In this document: positions 1 to 9,043 of the stretch, piece by piece
Position numbering within the stretch: the first letter of the stretch is position 1
Layout of the letters: each line of letters begins with the position of its first letter
NCBI RefSeq assembly: GCF_900108855.1
Contig: NZ_FNXY01000008.1
Span: 47,603-111,602, forward strand
Direction of reading: 5' to 3'
Origin: Dyadobacter koreensis
GTDB taxonomy: Bacteria > Bacteroidota > Bacteroidia > Cytophagales > Spirosomataceae
DNA: 64,000 nucleotides
The notes under the pieces: generated by a model
Told to the model about the DNA's origin: nothing
The model's input: the letters and a program-made list of their open reading frames with translations, nothing else
Database searches by the model: none
Translations under genes and position numbers: made by a program

Positions 1-2024
1 CGCTATCGGAGGATATCAAACCGACTGCGGGTCAGTATAAGGCAGAGGAACTTTCGAGCCGGATACTATCAAATTATCACTATCGCAAAACGAAGCTGAA
101 TGATTCATTATCGTCAGCGATTTTTGACAAGTATATTGATGGTATCGATCATGGCCGGTTGTATTTCCTGGCCTCCGACATGGCGGAATTCGAAAAGTAC
201 AGGTACTCTTTCGACGACTTTTTACAAAAAAGAGAGCTGGATGTTCCGTTTAATATGTATAACCTTTTCAGAAAGCGTTATCAGGAAAGAAGCGAATATA
301 TTCAGACACTTTTGAAAACGCCGAAGCCGTTTGACTATACCGTTGATGAAACGTTAAACACTGACCGCGAAAAAGTGGCCTGGGCAAAATCGAACGACGA
401 GCTGAACGATACCTGGAGAAAGTATCTGAAAAGCGAAGCGCTCGATCTGAAACTTGCCGGAAAAGCGGATTCATCGGTGGTAAAAACAATGAGCGATCGA
501 TATAAAAATCGTGACCGCGGTCTTAGCCGTATCCGTACGGAACAGGTTTTTCAGATGTTTATGAATGCGTATGCGGAATCACTTGATCCCCATACAAGTT
601 ATATGGCGCCAACTTCTGCTGATCGTTTCAAACAGGAAATGAGCCAGTCAGTTGAAGGTATCGGTGCGTTACTTCGTGAGGAAGATAATTATATCAAAAT
701 TGTTGAAGTAATTCCTGGCGGACCTGCATTTAAAGGAAAACAGCTTAAAAAGGAAGATAAAATTATTGGTGTTGCCCAAGGTGACGACGGCAAATTTGTT
801 GACCTGGTTGGCTGGTTTGTAGACGACGCCGTGAAGCTTATCAAGGGAACAAAAGGCACAGTTGTTCGTTTGCAGGTGTTGTCGGCAGATGCTTTATCAA
901 GTACTCCTCCAAAGGAAATAAGACTGGTTCGTGAAAAAATCAAACTGGAAGATTCACGTGCAAAAAAGGAGATTGTTTCTGTTAATACCGGAAACAAAGA
1001 TTACAAAATAGGTGTGATCGATATTCCATTATTTTATCGTGACTTCGAAGGAGCCCAGCAAAAAGAAAAAGAATTCTCGAGCACAACGCGTGATGTTCAG
1101 AAACTGATTACTGAACTGCAGGCTGAAAGTGTGGACGGAATTGTAATCGATTTACGTAATAATGGAGGTGGTTCATTGACGGAGGCTGTTTCGTTGACAG
1201 GTTTATTTATCAATAAAGGTCCGGTTGTTCAGGTAAAAGAGGGTCAGGGTGATATTCAGGTCGAAACTGATAATGACCCAATGATAGCTTACAATGGTCC
1301 GATGGCTGTTATGGTGAACCGTTTCAGTGCATCAGCTTCTGAAATTTTTGCAGCTGCGATTCAGGATTACAAACGTGGAATCATTGTTGGGGAACAAACT
1401 TATGGTAAAGGAACGGTTCAGACTTTGATCGATCTTAATCAGTGGGCTCCAAAAGAAACAGATCAGCTTGGCCAGGTGAAACTCACAGTTGCGAAGTTCT
1501 ACCGTATCAACGGAAGCAGTACGCAGCTGAAAGGTGTTATGCCTGATCTCGAATTACCGTCAGCGTTTAAAGTGAATGAATATGGTGAAGGATCACAGCC
1601 AAGTGCATTGCCTTGGGATCAGATTGCTTCTTCCAAATACGAAAGTGCCAATAACATTAATGACAAGATTGTTGGCCAGCTTAAAGACAAGTATAAGCAA
1701 CGTCTAAAATCGGATGAAGAATTGAAAACGTTGGTCAAAACGCTGGACGAATTTAAAAAGGCACGGGAGAATAAAATTGTTTCTTTGCAGGAAGCAAAAC
1801 GCAAAGTGGAGCGCGACGAAGCAGAAAAGAAACGTGCGGCTTTGAAACAACTTGGCGAAGATGCGGAAGATGAAGACGAAGATGCAGACCCGAAAGTTGC
1901 GACAGAAGCACCGAAAGATGCTAAAAAGAAAAAGGATATCTACATTACGGAAACAGGCCGTATGCTTGCTGACTTGATCGTTATTTCGAAAGAGCCGAGT
2001 TTAGCAGGAGCTAAGAAAAAGTAA
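1..2024 (+). CDS. prc: Carboxy-terminal (tail-specific) processing protease, 5' end missing
   Basis: Periplasmic S41-family serine protease that trims or degrades envelope proteins from their C-terminus. The frame is open from base 3, so the gene starts before the window; at least 673 residues are present. In order: an N-terminal helical domain typical of Tsp/Prc, a PDZ domain (roughly nt 640-900), the S41 catalytic core, and a lysine- and glutamate-rich C-terminal domain (nt 1620-2020). The catalytic Ser lies in the SASASE motif near nt 1330 and the Lys in TYGKGTVQ near nt 1400. Internal ATGs (100, 159) are not the start, because the Prc N-terminal sequence continues upstream of them in frame. 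It ends at a strong terminator shared with the convergent efflux operon. Confidence 0.95.
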   Translation, partial: LSEDIKPTAGQYKAEELSSRILSNYHYRKTKLNDSLSSAIFDKYIDGIDHGRLYFLASDMAEFEKYRYSFDDFLQKRELDVPFNMYNLFRKRYQERSEYIQTLLKTPKPFDYTVDETLNTDREKVAWAKSNDELNDTWRKYLKSEALDLKLAGKADSSVVKTMSDRYKNRDRGLSRIRTEQVFQMFMNAYAESLDPHTSYMAPTSADRFKQEMSQSVEGIGALLREEDNYIKIVEVIPGGPAFKGKQLKKEDKIIGVAQGDDGKFVDLVGWFVDDAVKLIKGTKGTVVRLQVLSADALSSTPPKEIRLVREKIKLEDSRAKKEIVSVNTGNKDYKIGVIDIPLFYRDFEGAQQKEKEFSSTTRDVQKLITELQAESVDGIVIDLRNNGGGSLTEAVSLTGLFINKGPVVQVKEGQGDIQVETDNDPMIAYNGPMAVMVNRFSASASEIFAAAIQDYKRGIIVGEQTYGKGTVQTLIDLNQWAPKETDQLGQVKLTVAKFYRINGSSTQLKGVMPDLELPSAFKVNEYGEGSQPSALPWDQIASSKYESANNINDKIVGQLKDKYKQRLKSDEELKTLVKTLDEFKKARENKIVSLQEAKRKVERDEAEKKRAALKQLGEDAEDEDEDADPKVATEAPKDAKKKKDIYITETGRMLADLIVISKEPSLAGAKKK

Positions 2025-2029
2025 GTTAG

Positions 2030-2091
2030 ATTTCAGACATAAAAAATGGACAGCCGGTTTGCACCAGCTGTCCATTTTTTATGTCTGAAAT
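2030..2091. terminator. Bidirectional hairpin terminator, 25-bp perfect stem
   Basis: Arms 2030-2054 and 2067-2091 are perfect reverse complements around a 12-base loop. The stem contains A and T runs, so it can terminate both the protease gene (plus) and the efflux operon (minus). Confidence 0.9.
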
Positions 2092-2127
2092 TGTAAGGTC
2101 GGTGATGGTTTAAAAAGATTATTGTCA

Positions 2128-3570
2128 TTATTCCCATCCGCCTCCAAGCGAACGGTATAACTCTATTAACGCAAGATGCTGATCCTTCTGGACTTCTGTC
2201 AATGCTAATTCAGCTTCCAAAACATTTTTTTGTGCCGTTATAATTTCCAGATATGTGGCATAACCGGTCAGGAAAAGATCCCTTGAAGTCGCAACAGCTT
2301 GTTGTAAAACGTCAACTTCTTGTTTTTTGAAATCTGAGATTTTTTTCGTGTTCTCTATCTTTTTCAGACTGGTGCTTACTTCCTGAAAACCGGTAAGAAT
2401 TGCTTTGTTATAAGAATAAAGTGACTCAATACTGGCCGCCTCGAATCTTTTTTGGCCAGCTTTCAGTGCTTTTCTATTGAAGATGGGAGCGGCCAGCCCT
2501 CCCAGTGCGTTATACGCAATTGAACCAGGATTGAACAATAATGAGCTTTTAAACGCGTTGAAACCTAACATGGCAGTAATATTAAGTGAAGGAAGAAAAG
2601 CTAATCTGGCAGCTTGTAAATCTGCATTGTTTGCCAGCAAATCTAATTCAGCCTGTTGAATGTCAGGGCGTCTGATAAGCATTCTCGACGGGATACCTGT
2701 CTGAACGCGGTCGGGTAAATTGTCATTCAAATTACCTTGTCTCTGGATTCTTTGTGGAAAACGCCCAAGTAGTAAGTTCAGGTTGTTTTCTGCTTCAACA
2801 ATGCGCTGATTGATCTGGATTTCAAGACTCTGAGTATTTAATAGCTGTGCAGTAAATTGTCTGACTCCTAACTCATTCGCGCGGCCGCCTTCTTTTTGGA
2901 TTTTAATATTTTCAACAGCAGATTGTTGCAATGAGATGTTTTTCTTGATAATCGCAAGCTCAGAATCCATTCCCAGCAACTCATAATATAGACTTGAAAC
3001 CTGTGCAATCAAGCTTGTCGTAACCAGATGTTTTCCTTTTTCGGAGGCCAGAAAACGGGTATATGCAGCTTTACGTTGTGTTCTCAATTTTCCCCAGATA
3101 TCCACTTCCCAGGTACTGCGAAAGCCAGCGAAATAATCAGGCATAAATGGAGCTGGAAGCCTTCTGTCGGCATCAATATTTTCAGAAAAATTCGTATCGT
3201 AATTCCCGACGCCGTCCATGGTATAATCTCCAAACTTCCTTCCACCACCAGAAACTTCCGCGCCAACTGCCGGAAGTAATGCCCCTTTTGCCAGCATCAC
3301 ATTGGAACGAGCCATTTCGATACGCTGAACGGCAATCTTCAAGTCAGGATTGTTCATTAAAGCGGTATCGATCAATGCGGTCAGGTTTGGATCTTTGAAA
3401 AACGATTTCCATTGCATAGAACCGATACCGGTCGAATCATTTTGATTTTCAAAAGCCTCCGGCGTTCGGATCGCCGCAGACTGTTTTATGGGCTGCATCA
3501 TTTTACATCCGCTGACTAATAGCAAGGCTGCAACCGGAAGGGTTTTACAAAGTGTTTTATATGTTTTCAT
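2128..3570 (-). CDS. RND efflux outer-membrane lipoprotein (OprM/NodT family)
   Basis: TolC-like outer-membrane channel, 480 residues, the exit duct of the tripartite pump encoded just upstream. The N-terminus is a lipoprotein signal peptide (LLLVSGC, lipidated Cys near residue 22). The body carries two outer-membrane-efflux-protein repeats with long coiled-coil segments, for example the IAVQRIEMARSN and QQAELDLLANNADLQAARLA stretches, ending in LALIELYRSLGGGWE as is usual for NodT proteins. It is the last gene of the minus-strand operon, 69 bases after the RND gene. Substrate cannot be deduced from this protein. Confidence 0.93.
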   Translation of the reverse strand: MKTYKTLCKTLPVAALLLVSGCKMMQPIKQSAAIRTPEAFENQNDSTGIGSMQWKSFFKDPNLTALIDTALMNNPDLKIAVQRIEMARSNVMLAKGALLPAVGAEVSGGGRKFGDYTMDGVGNYDTNFSENIDADRRLPAPFMPDYFAGFRSTWEVDIWGKLRTQRKAAYTRFLASEKGKHLVTTSLIAQVSSLYYELLGMDSELAIIKKNISLQQSAVENIKIQKEGGRANELGVRQFTAQLLNTQSLEIQINQRIVEAENNLNLLLGRFPQRIQRQGNLNDNLPDRVQTGIPSRMLIRRPDIQQAELDLLANNADLQAARLAFLPSLNITAMLGFNAFKSSLLFNPGSIAYNALGGLAAPIFNRKALKAGQKRFEAASIESLYSYNKAILTGFQEVSTSLKKIENTKKISDFKKQEVDVLQQAVATSRDLFLTGYATYLEIITAQKNVLEAELALTEVQKDQHLALIELYRSLGGGWE

Positions 3571-3639
3571 TAAATCAATGCAGTTAGTAGAAATAGGCAG
3601 CCGTGAATAGTCACGACTGCCGTTATTTTAGGCGGAATC

Positions 3640-6600
3640 TCAGTGGAGCAGAACTTCTTCTTTTTCCATTTTAGGCGCAGAAGGCTTTTTTGGAAGGGCC
3701 AATGTTGCAAATAAAACATAAAGACCAGGTATGATGATTACTCCGAAAAGCGTCCCTATCAACATCCCCCCTGCGGCCGCTGTTCCGATCGACCGGTTTC
3801 CTAATGCACCCGCACCGGAAGCGATACAAAGTGGGATAAGTCCTGCAATGAAGGCGAAAGATGTCATTAAAATAGGACGTAATCTTTCTGTTGCTCCTTC
3901 CAGAGCGGCATCAAAAACAGTTCGTCCTTCTTTTTGGCGAAGAATGGCATATTCAACAATAAGAATCGCATTTTTCCCCAATAGACCGATCAGCATGACC
4001 AGAGAAACCTGCGCATAAATATTATTTTCCAGACCCAGAAGTTTGAGTGAGAGAAAAGCGCCAAATATCCCCGTAGGCAAAGAGAGTATTACTGGAAGCG
4101 GAAGCAGAAAGCTTTCGTATTGCGCAGCGAGCAGCAGGTAAACAAAGAGAAGACATATACCAAAAATATACATCGCCTGATCACCCGACAGGATTTCTTC
4201 CCTGGTCATCCCTGACCATTCATATGAAAACCCTTTGGGAAGTTTTTCTTTTGCCACACGTTCTACCGCCCTGATAGCATCTCCGCTACTGAACCCCGGA
4301 GCAGCATCACCATTGATCATTGCGGATGTATACATATTATAGCGCGTCAGTAATTCTGGTCCGTAAACCCTTTCAAGACGTATGAAAGTTGAAAAGGGAA
4401 CCATTTCACCACGGTTATTTTTAACATACAACTTCAAAATATCTTCCGGACTTCTGCGGAAACTTGGATCTGCCTGTACCATAACCTTGTACATCTGTCC
4501 AAACCGGATGAAGTTGGAAGCATACAAGCTACCGATCAAGGTTTGGAGTGTGCTCATAGCGGCATCAACAGAAACTCCTTTTTTGGAAGCAATATCAGCA
4601 TCCACATGAATCATGTATTGCGGAAAGCTTGCATCAAAACTGCTGAACGCACTTGATATTTCAGGAGTGGCCATTAATTCTTTAACAAATTCATTTGTGA
4701 CACTGGCAGTTTTTTGAAGATCATCACTGCCAGTCCTATCCTGGACACGAAGTTCAAATCCACTTGAATTACCAAATCCAGGAACCGTTGGAGGAGGGAA
4801 AAACTCTATTTTTGCATCTGTGATATGCTTTGTTTTCTGCTCCATTTCAGCAATGATGTCTTTCACTGATTCTTTGCGTTGATCCCAGGCTTTAAGGTTA
4901 ATCATTGCCATACCATAAGATGATCCGGCAGATTCAGTAATCAAGCTATACCCTGAAAGGGATGATACCGATTCCACAGGTTCCAGTGACTCCGCTACTT
5001 TCTGTATTTCATCCAGAACAGCTTCCGTTCTTTCAACCGTGGCGGCAACCGGCGTTGTCACATTCACGTTAATTACACCTTGATCTTCCGTAGGAATGAA
5101 CCCACTTGGAAGGATCGCGCTGATGCCATAAGTTCCGATACAAAATGCGATCAGCAAGCCAATTGTAATCATTCTACGGCCGATAATGAAGGAAAGCAGT
5201 TTTTGGTATTTGTTTGAAATACCATTATAGCCATTATTAAAACCTTTAAAAAACCGGTCAAGAGGGGTATTTTTTGACGGCTGCCCATGTGTATTTTTGA
5301 GCATTATTGCGCAAAGAGCAGGTGTAAGGGTTAATGCGTTGATACCGGAAATTACAATCGAAATCGCCAGGGTGATCGAAAACTGCCGGTAAAATATTCC
5401 AACGGGACCTGACATAAACGCTACCGGAACAAACACTGCTGACATCACGAGTGTAATTGCAATAATTGCCCCGCTCATTTCTTTCATTGATTCGAGGGTT
5501 GCTTCTCTGGCATCCAGATGTTTTTCAGCCATTTTTGCATGGACGGCCTCGACGACGACGATGGCATTATCGACCACAATACCGATCGCTAGTACCAAAG
5601 CAAACAGCGTAAGCAAGTTAATCGAAAAGCCGAAAAGCTGCATAAATGCAAATGTACCGATCAAAGCCACCGGGACAGCTAAGGCAGGAATAAGCGTTGA
5701 ACGGAAATCCTGCAAGAACAGATAAACAATGATGATCACAAGAATAAATGCTTCAATCAATGTGCGAACCACTTCATGAATAGATGCATCGAGGAAGCGA
5801 GACACGTCATAAGAAACAAAGTAGTCCATCCCGGGCGGGAAACTTGTGCCTTTTAATTCTGCTACTTTGCTTTTGATATTTCTGATAACATCCTGCGCAT
5901 TTGAGCCCGGACGCTGTTTGATCATGATCGATGCCGACGGTTTTCCGTTGGACTTGGAAGCCATATCATACTCCAGTGTTCCAAATTCGATATCTGCAAC
6001 ATCTTTTAGTTTAAGCATCGAACCGTCCGGATTGGACCGCAGAACAATATTTTCGTATTGAACCGGTTCAAACAATTTCCCGGTATATTTTAAAACATAT
6101 TGCAAAACCTGTGTTTCGCGGCCAGAAGCTACGCCTGTTTTTCCAGGTGCCGCAACCACATTTTGATCGCGTATTGCCTTTACAACTTCATCGGCCGACA
6201 CGTTGTAAGTATTCATTCGATCGGGTTTCAGCCACACACGCATGGAGTAATCCTTACTTCCCATAATCTGTGCACGACCTACGCCGTCAATCCTTTTCAA
6301 CTCTTTTAAAATATTTATATCGGCGAAATTATATACAAAGTCTTCACCAACTGTGGTATCTGTGCTCATAATATCGAGATACATGAGCATACTATTGACC
6401 TCTTTTTCAGTGGTAACACCAGCTTTAATTACTTCTTCCGGGAGTTCGTCAATAACCGTTTGCACACGGTTTTGCACGTTGACTGCGGCAAGATCGGGGT
6501 CTACGCCTACGTTAAACGAAATGGTAATGGTCGTCACGCCGTCGTTTCCGGAGACACTGGTCATGTACGTCATGCCAGGTACACCGTTAATGGCTTTTTC

Positions 6601-6795
6601 CAAGGGAACTGCAACAGCGTCGACGCAAACTTCCGAGTTTGCCCCTGTATAAGTGGCTGTTACGACAACAGAAGGCGGAACAATATCGGGGAATTGAGAA
6701 ACAGGTAGTCCGGTGAAAGCCAGAATCCCCATCAGCGTTATGAAAATAGAAATTACCAGCGACAGTACCGGTCGCTCTATAAATTTTTGAAACAT
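3640..6795 (-). CDS. RND multidrug efflux inner-membrane transporter (HAE1/AcrB family)
   Basis: Proton-driven inner-membrane pump of 1051 residues, the usual HAE1 length. It starts MFQKFIERPVLSLVI, with transmembrane helix 1 at about residues 10-28, then porter domains, TM2-6, a second porter repeat and TM7-12. TM10 has the GKNAIL segment with the conserved relay Lys. In TM4 the relay pair is Asp409-Asn410 (VVDNAIVVV) instead of the Asp-Asp of AcrB. Neighbours are the adaptor (28 bases upstream) and the channel (downstream), giving the order adaptor-pump-channel. The HAE1 assignment rests on the whole sequence; heavy-metal CzcA/CusA pumps have different TM4 motifs. Likely exports hydrophobic or amphiphilic toxins. 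Confidence 0.95.
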   Translation of the reverse strand: MFQKFIERPVLSLVISIFITLMGILAFTGLPVSQFPDIVPPSVVVTATYTGANSEVCVDAVAVPLEKAINGVPGMTYMTSVSGNDGVTTITISFNVGVDPDLAAVNVQNRVQTVIDELPEEVIKAGVTTEKEVNSMLMYLDIMSTDTTVGEDFVYNFADINILKELKRIDGVGRAQIMGSKDYSMRVWLKPDRMNTYNVSADEVVKAIRDQNVVAAPGKTGVASGRETQVLQYVLKYTGKLFEPVQYENIVLRSNPDGSMLKLKDVADIEFGTLEYDMASKSNGKPSASIMIKQRPGSNAQDVIRNIKSKVAELKGTSFPPGMDYFVSYDVSRFLDASIHEVVRTLIEAFILVIIIVYLFLQDFRSTLIPALAVPVALIGTFAFMQLFGFSINLLTLFALVLAIGIVVDNAIVVVEAVHAKMAEKHLDAREATLESMKEMSGAIIAITLVMSAVFVPVAFMSGPVGIFYRQFSITLAISIVISGINALTLTPALCAIMLKNTHGQPSKNTPLDRFFKGFNNGYNGISNKYQKLLSFIIGRRMITIGLLIAFCIGTYGISAILPSGFIPTEDQGVINVNVTTPVAATVERTEAVLDEIQKVAESLEPVESVSSLSGYSLITESAGSSYGMAMINLKAWDQRKESVKDIIAEMEQKTKHITDAKIEFFPPPTVPGFGNSSGFELRVQDRTGSDDLQKTASVTNEFVKELMATPEISSAFSSFDASFPQYMIHVDADIASKKGVSVDAAMSTLQTLIGSLYASNFIRFGQMYKVMVQADPSFRRSPEDILKLYVKNNRGEMVPFSTFIRLERVYGPELLTRYNMYTSAMINGDAAPGFSSGDAIRAVERVAKEKLPKGFSYEWSGMTREEILSGDQAMYIFGICLLFVYLLLAAQYESFLLPLPVILSLPTGIFGAFLSLKLLGLENNIYAQVSLVMLIGLLGKNAILIVEYAILRQKEGRTVFDAALEGATERLRPILMTSFAFIAGLIPLCIASGAGALGNRSIGTAAAGGMLIGTLFGVIIIPGLYVLFATLALPKKPSAPKMEKEEVLLH

Positions 6796-6823
6796 GATTT
6801 AAAATTCAGGTGGGCGTTTGATT

Positions 6824-7975
6824 TTATCGCGCTGTAAGCTCGATTTTGTTCGTTTCGGTTTTGACAGAATCCAGAAGTATTGTTTTTGGATTAATCGTAA
6901 CGCCATCCTTCAATCCCTGAAGTCCCTCGCAAACGATTGTTTCTCCCGGCTCTAATCCCGACTTTACAATATAGTATCCTGAAAGTCTCGATTTTGGGAC
7001 AAAGCTTCTGGTTTTTATTTTATTGTCTTTGCCCAAAACGTAAACAAAGTTTTTATCCTGAATTTCAAAAGCAGCTTTTTGAGGAATTAAAATGGCATTC
7101 TCAACGGTATTGGTCAACCTGATCGTGCCTGTAGATCCGTGTTTCAATAATTTTTCAGGATTTGTAAAACGTGCCCTGAAAGCAATAGATCCGGTACCTT
7201 CGTCGAAAGCGCCCTCCATGGTTTCAATAATTCCTTTATGTTTGAAAAAAGAACCATCTGCCAGTTCAAGCTCTACAATCGTGTTATTATTAGAGGCAGA
7301 TCCCCGTGCCCGGGTGTATTCGAGGTATTCGTTTTCTGAGACATTAAAATAAGCAAATACATTTTTAGTATCAGAAAGCGTGGTAAGCAAGGTGCCTTCG
7401 TTGATCAAACTGCCTGTTTTGTAAGGAAGTCTGTCGATAACGCCATCGAATGGCGCCTTGATCTCTGTTTGTGCCAGATGCAGCGCTGCTGTCGATCGTT
7501 CCGATTTTGCTTCTTCAATTTTAGCGTTTGCAGCTGCGAGTTTTGCCTGTGCAACCTCTAGCTCGGTTTTTGAAATGACATTTTTTTCAACAAGTAATTT
7601 AACACGTTTCAGTTCAAGTTCTGCGCCCTTGGCATCAGCGTCGGCACTTTGCAGATTAGCCTTTGCTTTGGCAAGGCCGGATTCGTATTCTGCGCTGTTG
7701 ATGCGAAACAGTATCTGCCCTTTTTTTACTTCTTTGCCTTCATCAACATAAACCTGCTCGAGGTAACCTTTAACTCTGGCATATATTTCCACATTTCTGA
7801 CAGCATGAATATCACTAACATATTCCCTGTGAAGATCGGTTTTCTGAGATTTCAATTCTGTGACAGGAATTGTCAAAATAGAATCTTTGAGTTCTGTGGA
7901 GTCTTTGCTTTGTGTAGAACAAGCCGTCGCGAAAAGGCTTATTCCTAACAGAAAAGACCAGTTATAATTTTTCAT
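6824..7975 (-). CDS. RND efflux periplasmic adaptor (AcrA/MexA type membrane-fusion protein)
   Basis: 383-residue adaptor bridging the RND pump and the outer-membrane channel. It has a lipoprotein signal (ISLFATACSTQ, Cys near 19), a biotinyl-lipoyl-like half motif around VEIYARVKGYLEQVYVDEG, an alpha-helical hairpin rich in Ala, Lys and Glu (about residues 100-165), the second lipoyl half at AQTEIKAPFDGVIDRLP, then beta-barrel and membrane-proximal domains. First gene of the adaptor-pump-channel set; a 211-base gap separates it from the small secreted-protein gene upstream, so the operon promoter may lie in that gap or further up. Confidence 0.94.
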   Translation of the reverse strand: MKNYNWSFLLGISLFATACSTQSKDSTELKDSILTIPVTELKSQKTDLHREYVSDIHAVRNVEIYARVKGYLEQVYVDEGKEVKKGQILFRINSAEYESGLAKAKANLQSADADAKGAELELKRVKLLVEKNVISKTELEVAQAKLAAANAKIEEAKSERSTAALHLAQTEIKAPFDGVIDRLPYKTGSLINEGTLLTTLSDTKNVFAYFNVSENEYLEYTRARGSASNNNTIVELELADGSFFKHKGIIETMEGAFDEGTGSIAFRARFTNPEKLLKHGSTGTIRLTNTVENAILIPQKAAFEIQDKNFVYVLGKDNKIKTRSFVPKSRLSGYYIVKSGLEPGETIVCEGLQGLKDGVTINPKTILLDSVKTETNKIELTAR

Positions 7976-8186
7976 GATGAGTAAGTAAGTAATTGAAATT
8001 TAATATTTTAAAGTGTATGAATAGAACTTTGGCACATGGTGATACATCCAAATGTGACCCATTAGGATGTATATTGTTATCAGCAAACATGAATGCATGC
8101 AGCAAAAAGCAGGCATTTGGTGTCTGTCAATTAATTCAAAAAATCTGTGCGGCTAGAATAATGTGGCAGAATGCCGGAATTGTCTG

Positions 8187-8609
8187 TTAAAACGGACAAA
8201 GTCGATGAAGGAAGTTGTAATAGTCTGGCAAGGTAAGTAACCCCTCAATGGAGCCGATGACTTGCTTGGTATAATGTTTTACAACTGATTTTAAAGAAAA
8301 ATGGAAGTATTCCGAGGGAACAGTTTCGAAGCTGATAAACCGGTAGCTTGATGTCCGGTGACGTAATAAGTGCGTTAAACTTTCCTTCCATTCGAATTCA
8401 TCAGCCTTAACGAATGTCTGGCGTTGACAAATTGAATCATCAATTTCAATTTCTTCTTCTTCGTCTTCCAGATAGTAGGAATTATTGAAGGGAGACAAGA
8501 ACTTTATTCCGAAATTAGACCTGCATGACGCTTCCGCCTGTCCGGAAAACAGTGCCGAGGCAAGAATTTGCCCAATGCAAAAAAACAATATGAAAGTTCT
8601 TTTAAGCAT
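8187..8609 (-). CDS. Small secreted protein of unknown function upstream of the RND operon
   Basis: 140 residues; no family recognised. The N-terminus is a signal peptide (hydrophobic stretch at about residues 5-19, cleavage likely after SGQAEA). The mature part has an acidic run EDEEEEIEIDD near residue 50, four cysteines in total, and ends PDYYNFLHRLCPF. The same-strand position ahead of the efflux genes suggests an accessory or stress-responsive periplasmic protein, but the 211-base gap leaves co-transcription open. A real gene is favoured by the clean signal peptide and the absence of any competing frame. Confidence 0.6.
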   Translation of the reverse strand: MLKRTFILFFCIGQILASALFSGQAEASCRSNFGIKFLSPFNNSYYLEDEEEEIEIDDSICQRQTFVKADEFEWKESLTHLLRHRTSSYRFISFETVPSEYFHFSLKSVVKHYTKQVIGSIEGLLTLPDYYNFLHRLCPF

Positions 8610-9043
8610 GGTGCTGATTAAAGTTCAAAACATTAAAAATTCATATTTTTATAATGAATTCAAGAATGATTGGAATTATATAATTGAATATGCAATACTG
8701 TGCTCCAATTATTCAAATATAACAATTCAAATTTTATAACCAAATTTTCGGGAATGTTAACAACTGTTAACCAAATCTAATATTTTTCTAATTAAGCTTA
8801 TAAGTTATTGATTATTAATATATTTAAATAGTCCGAACATCAATATTTCAATTGTCTCTTCATTTAAGGCTGTTTTTTGTACAGATGTGATTGTCTTCTG
8901 AAAAATGTATTTTAAGGCGTTTAAAAATGTCTGAAAGCCTTATGTTCGCTGTCTGATTTTGGACTTTATTCCGTATTTTTAATCTGATTTAAGCTTGGAA
9001 TAATCTTATTTTTACGTTTGGCATCTAATCAAACTGAGGCAAT
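8610..9043. other. AT-rich intergenic region, 434 bases, no gene seen
   Basis: Lies upstream of the small secreted protein (minus) and downstream of the ABC exporter pair. It is very AT-rich. The only structure noted is a pair of GTTAAC hexamers (about 8757-8772) separated by four bases. No ORF, tRNA or clear terminator was found. Confidence 0.5.

Noticed and set aside
7993..8190. 65-residue plus-strand ORF between the adaptor and the secreted protein
   Set aside because: No protein-like composition, and it lies in a promoter region between minus-strand genes.
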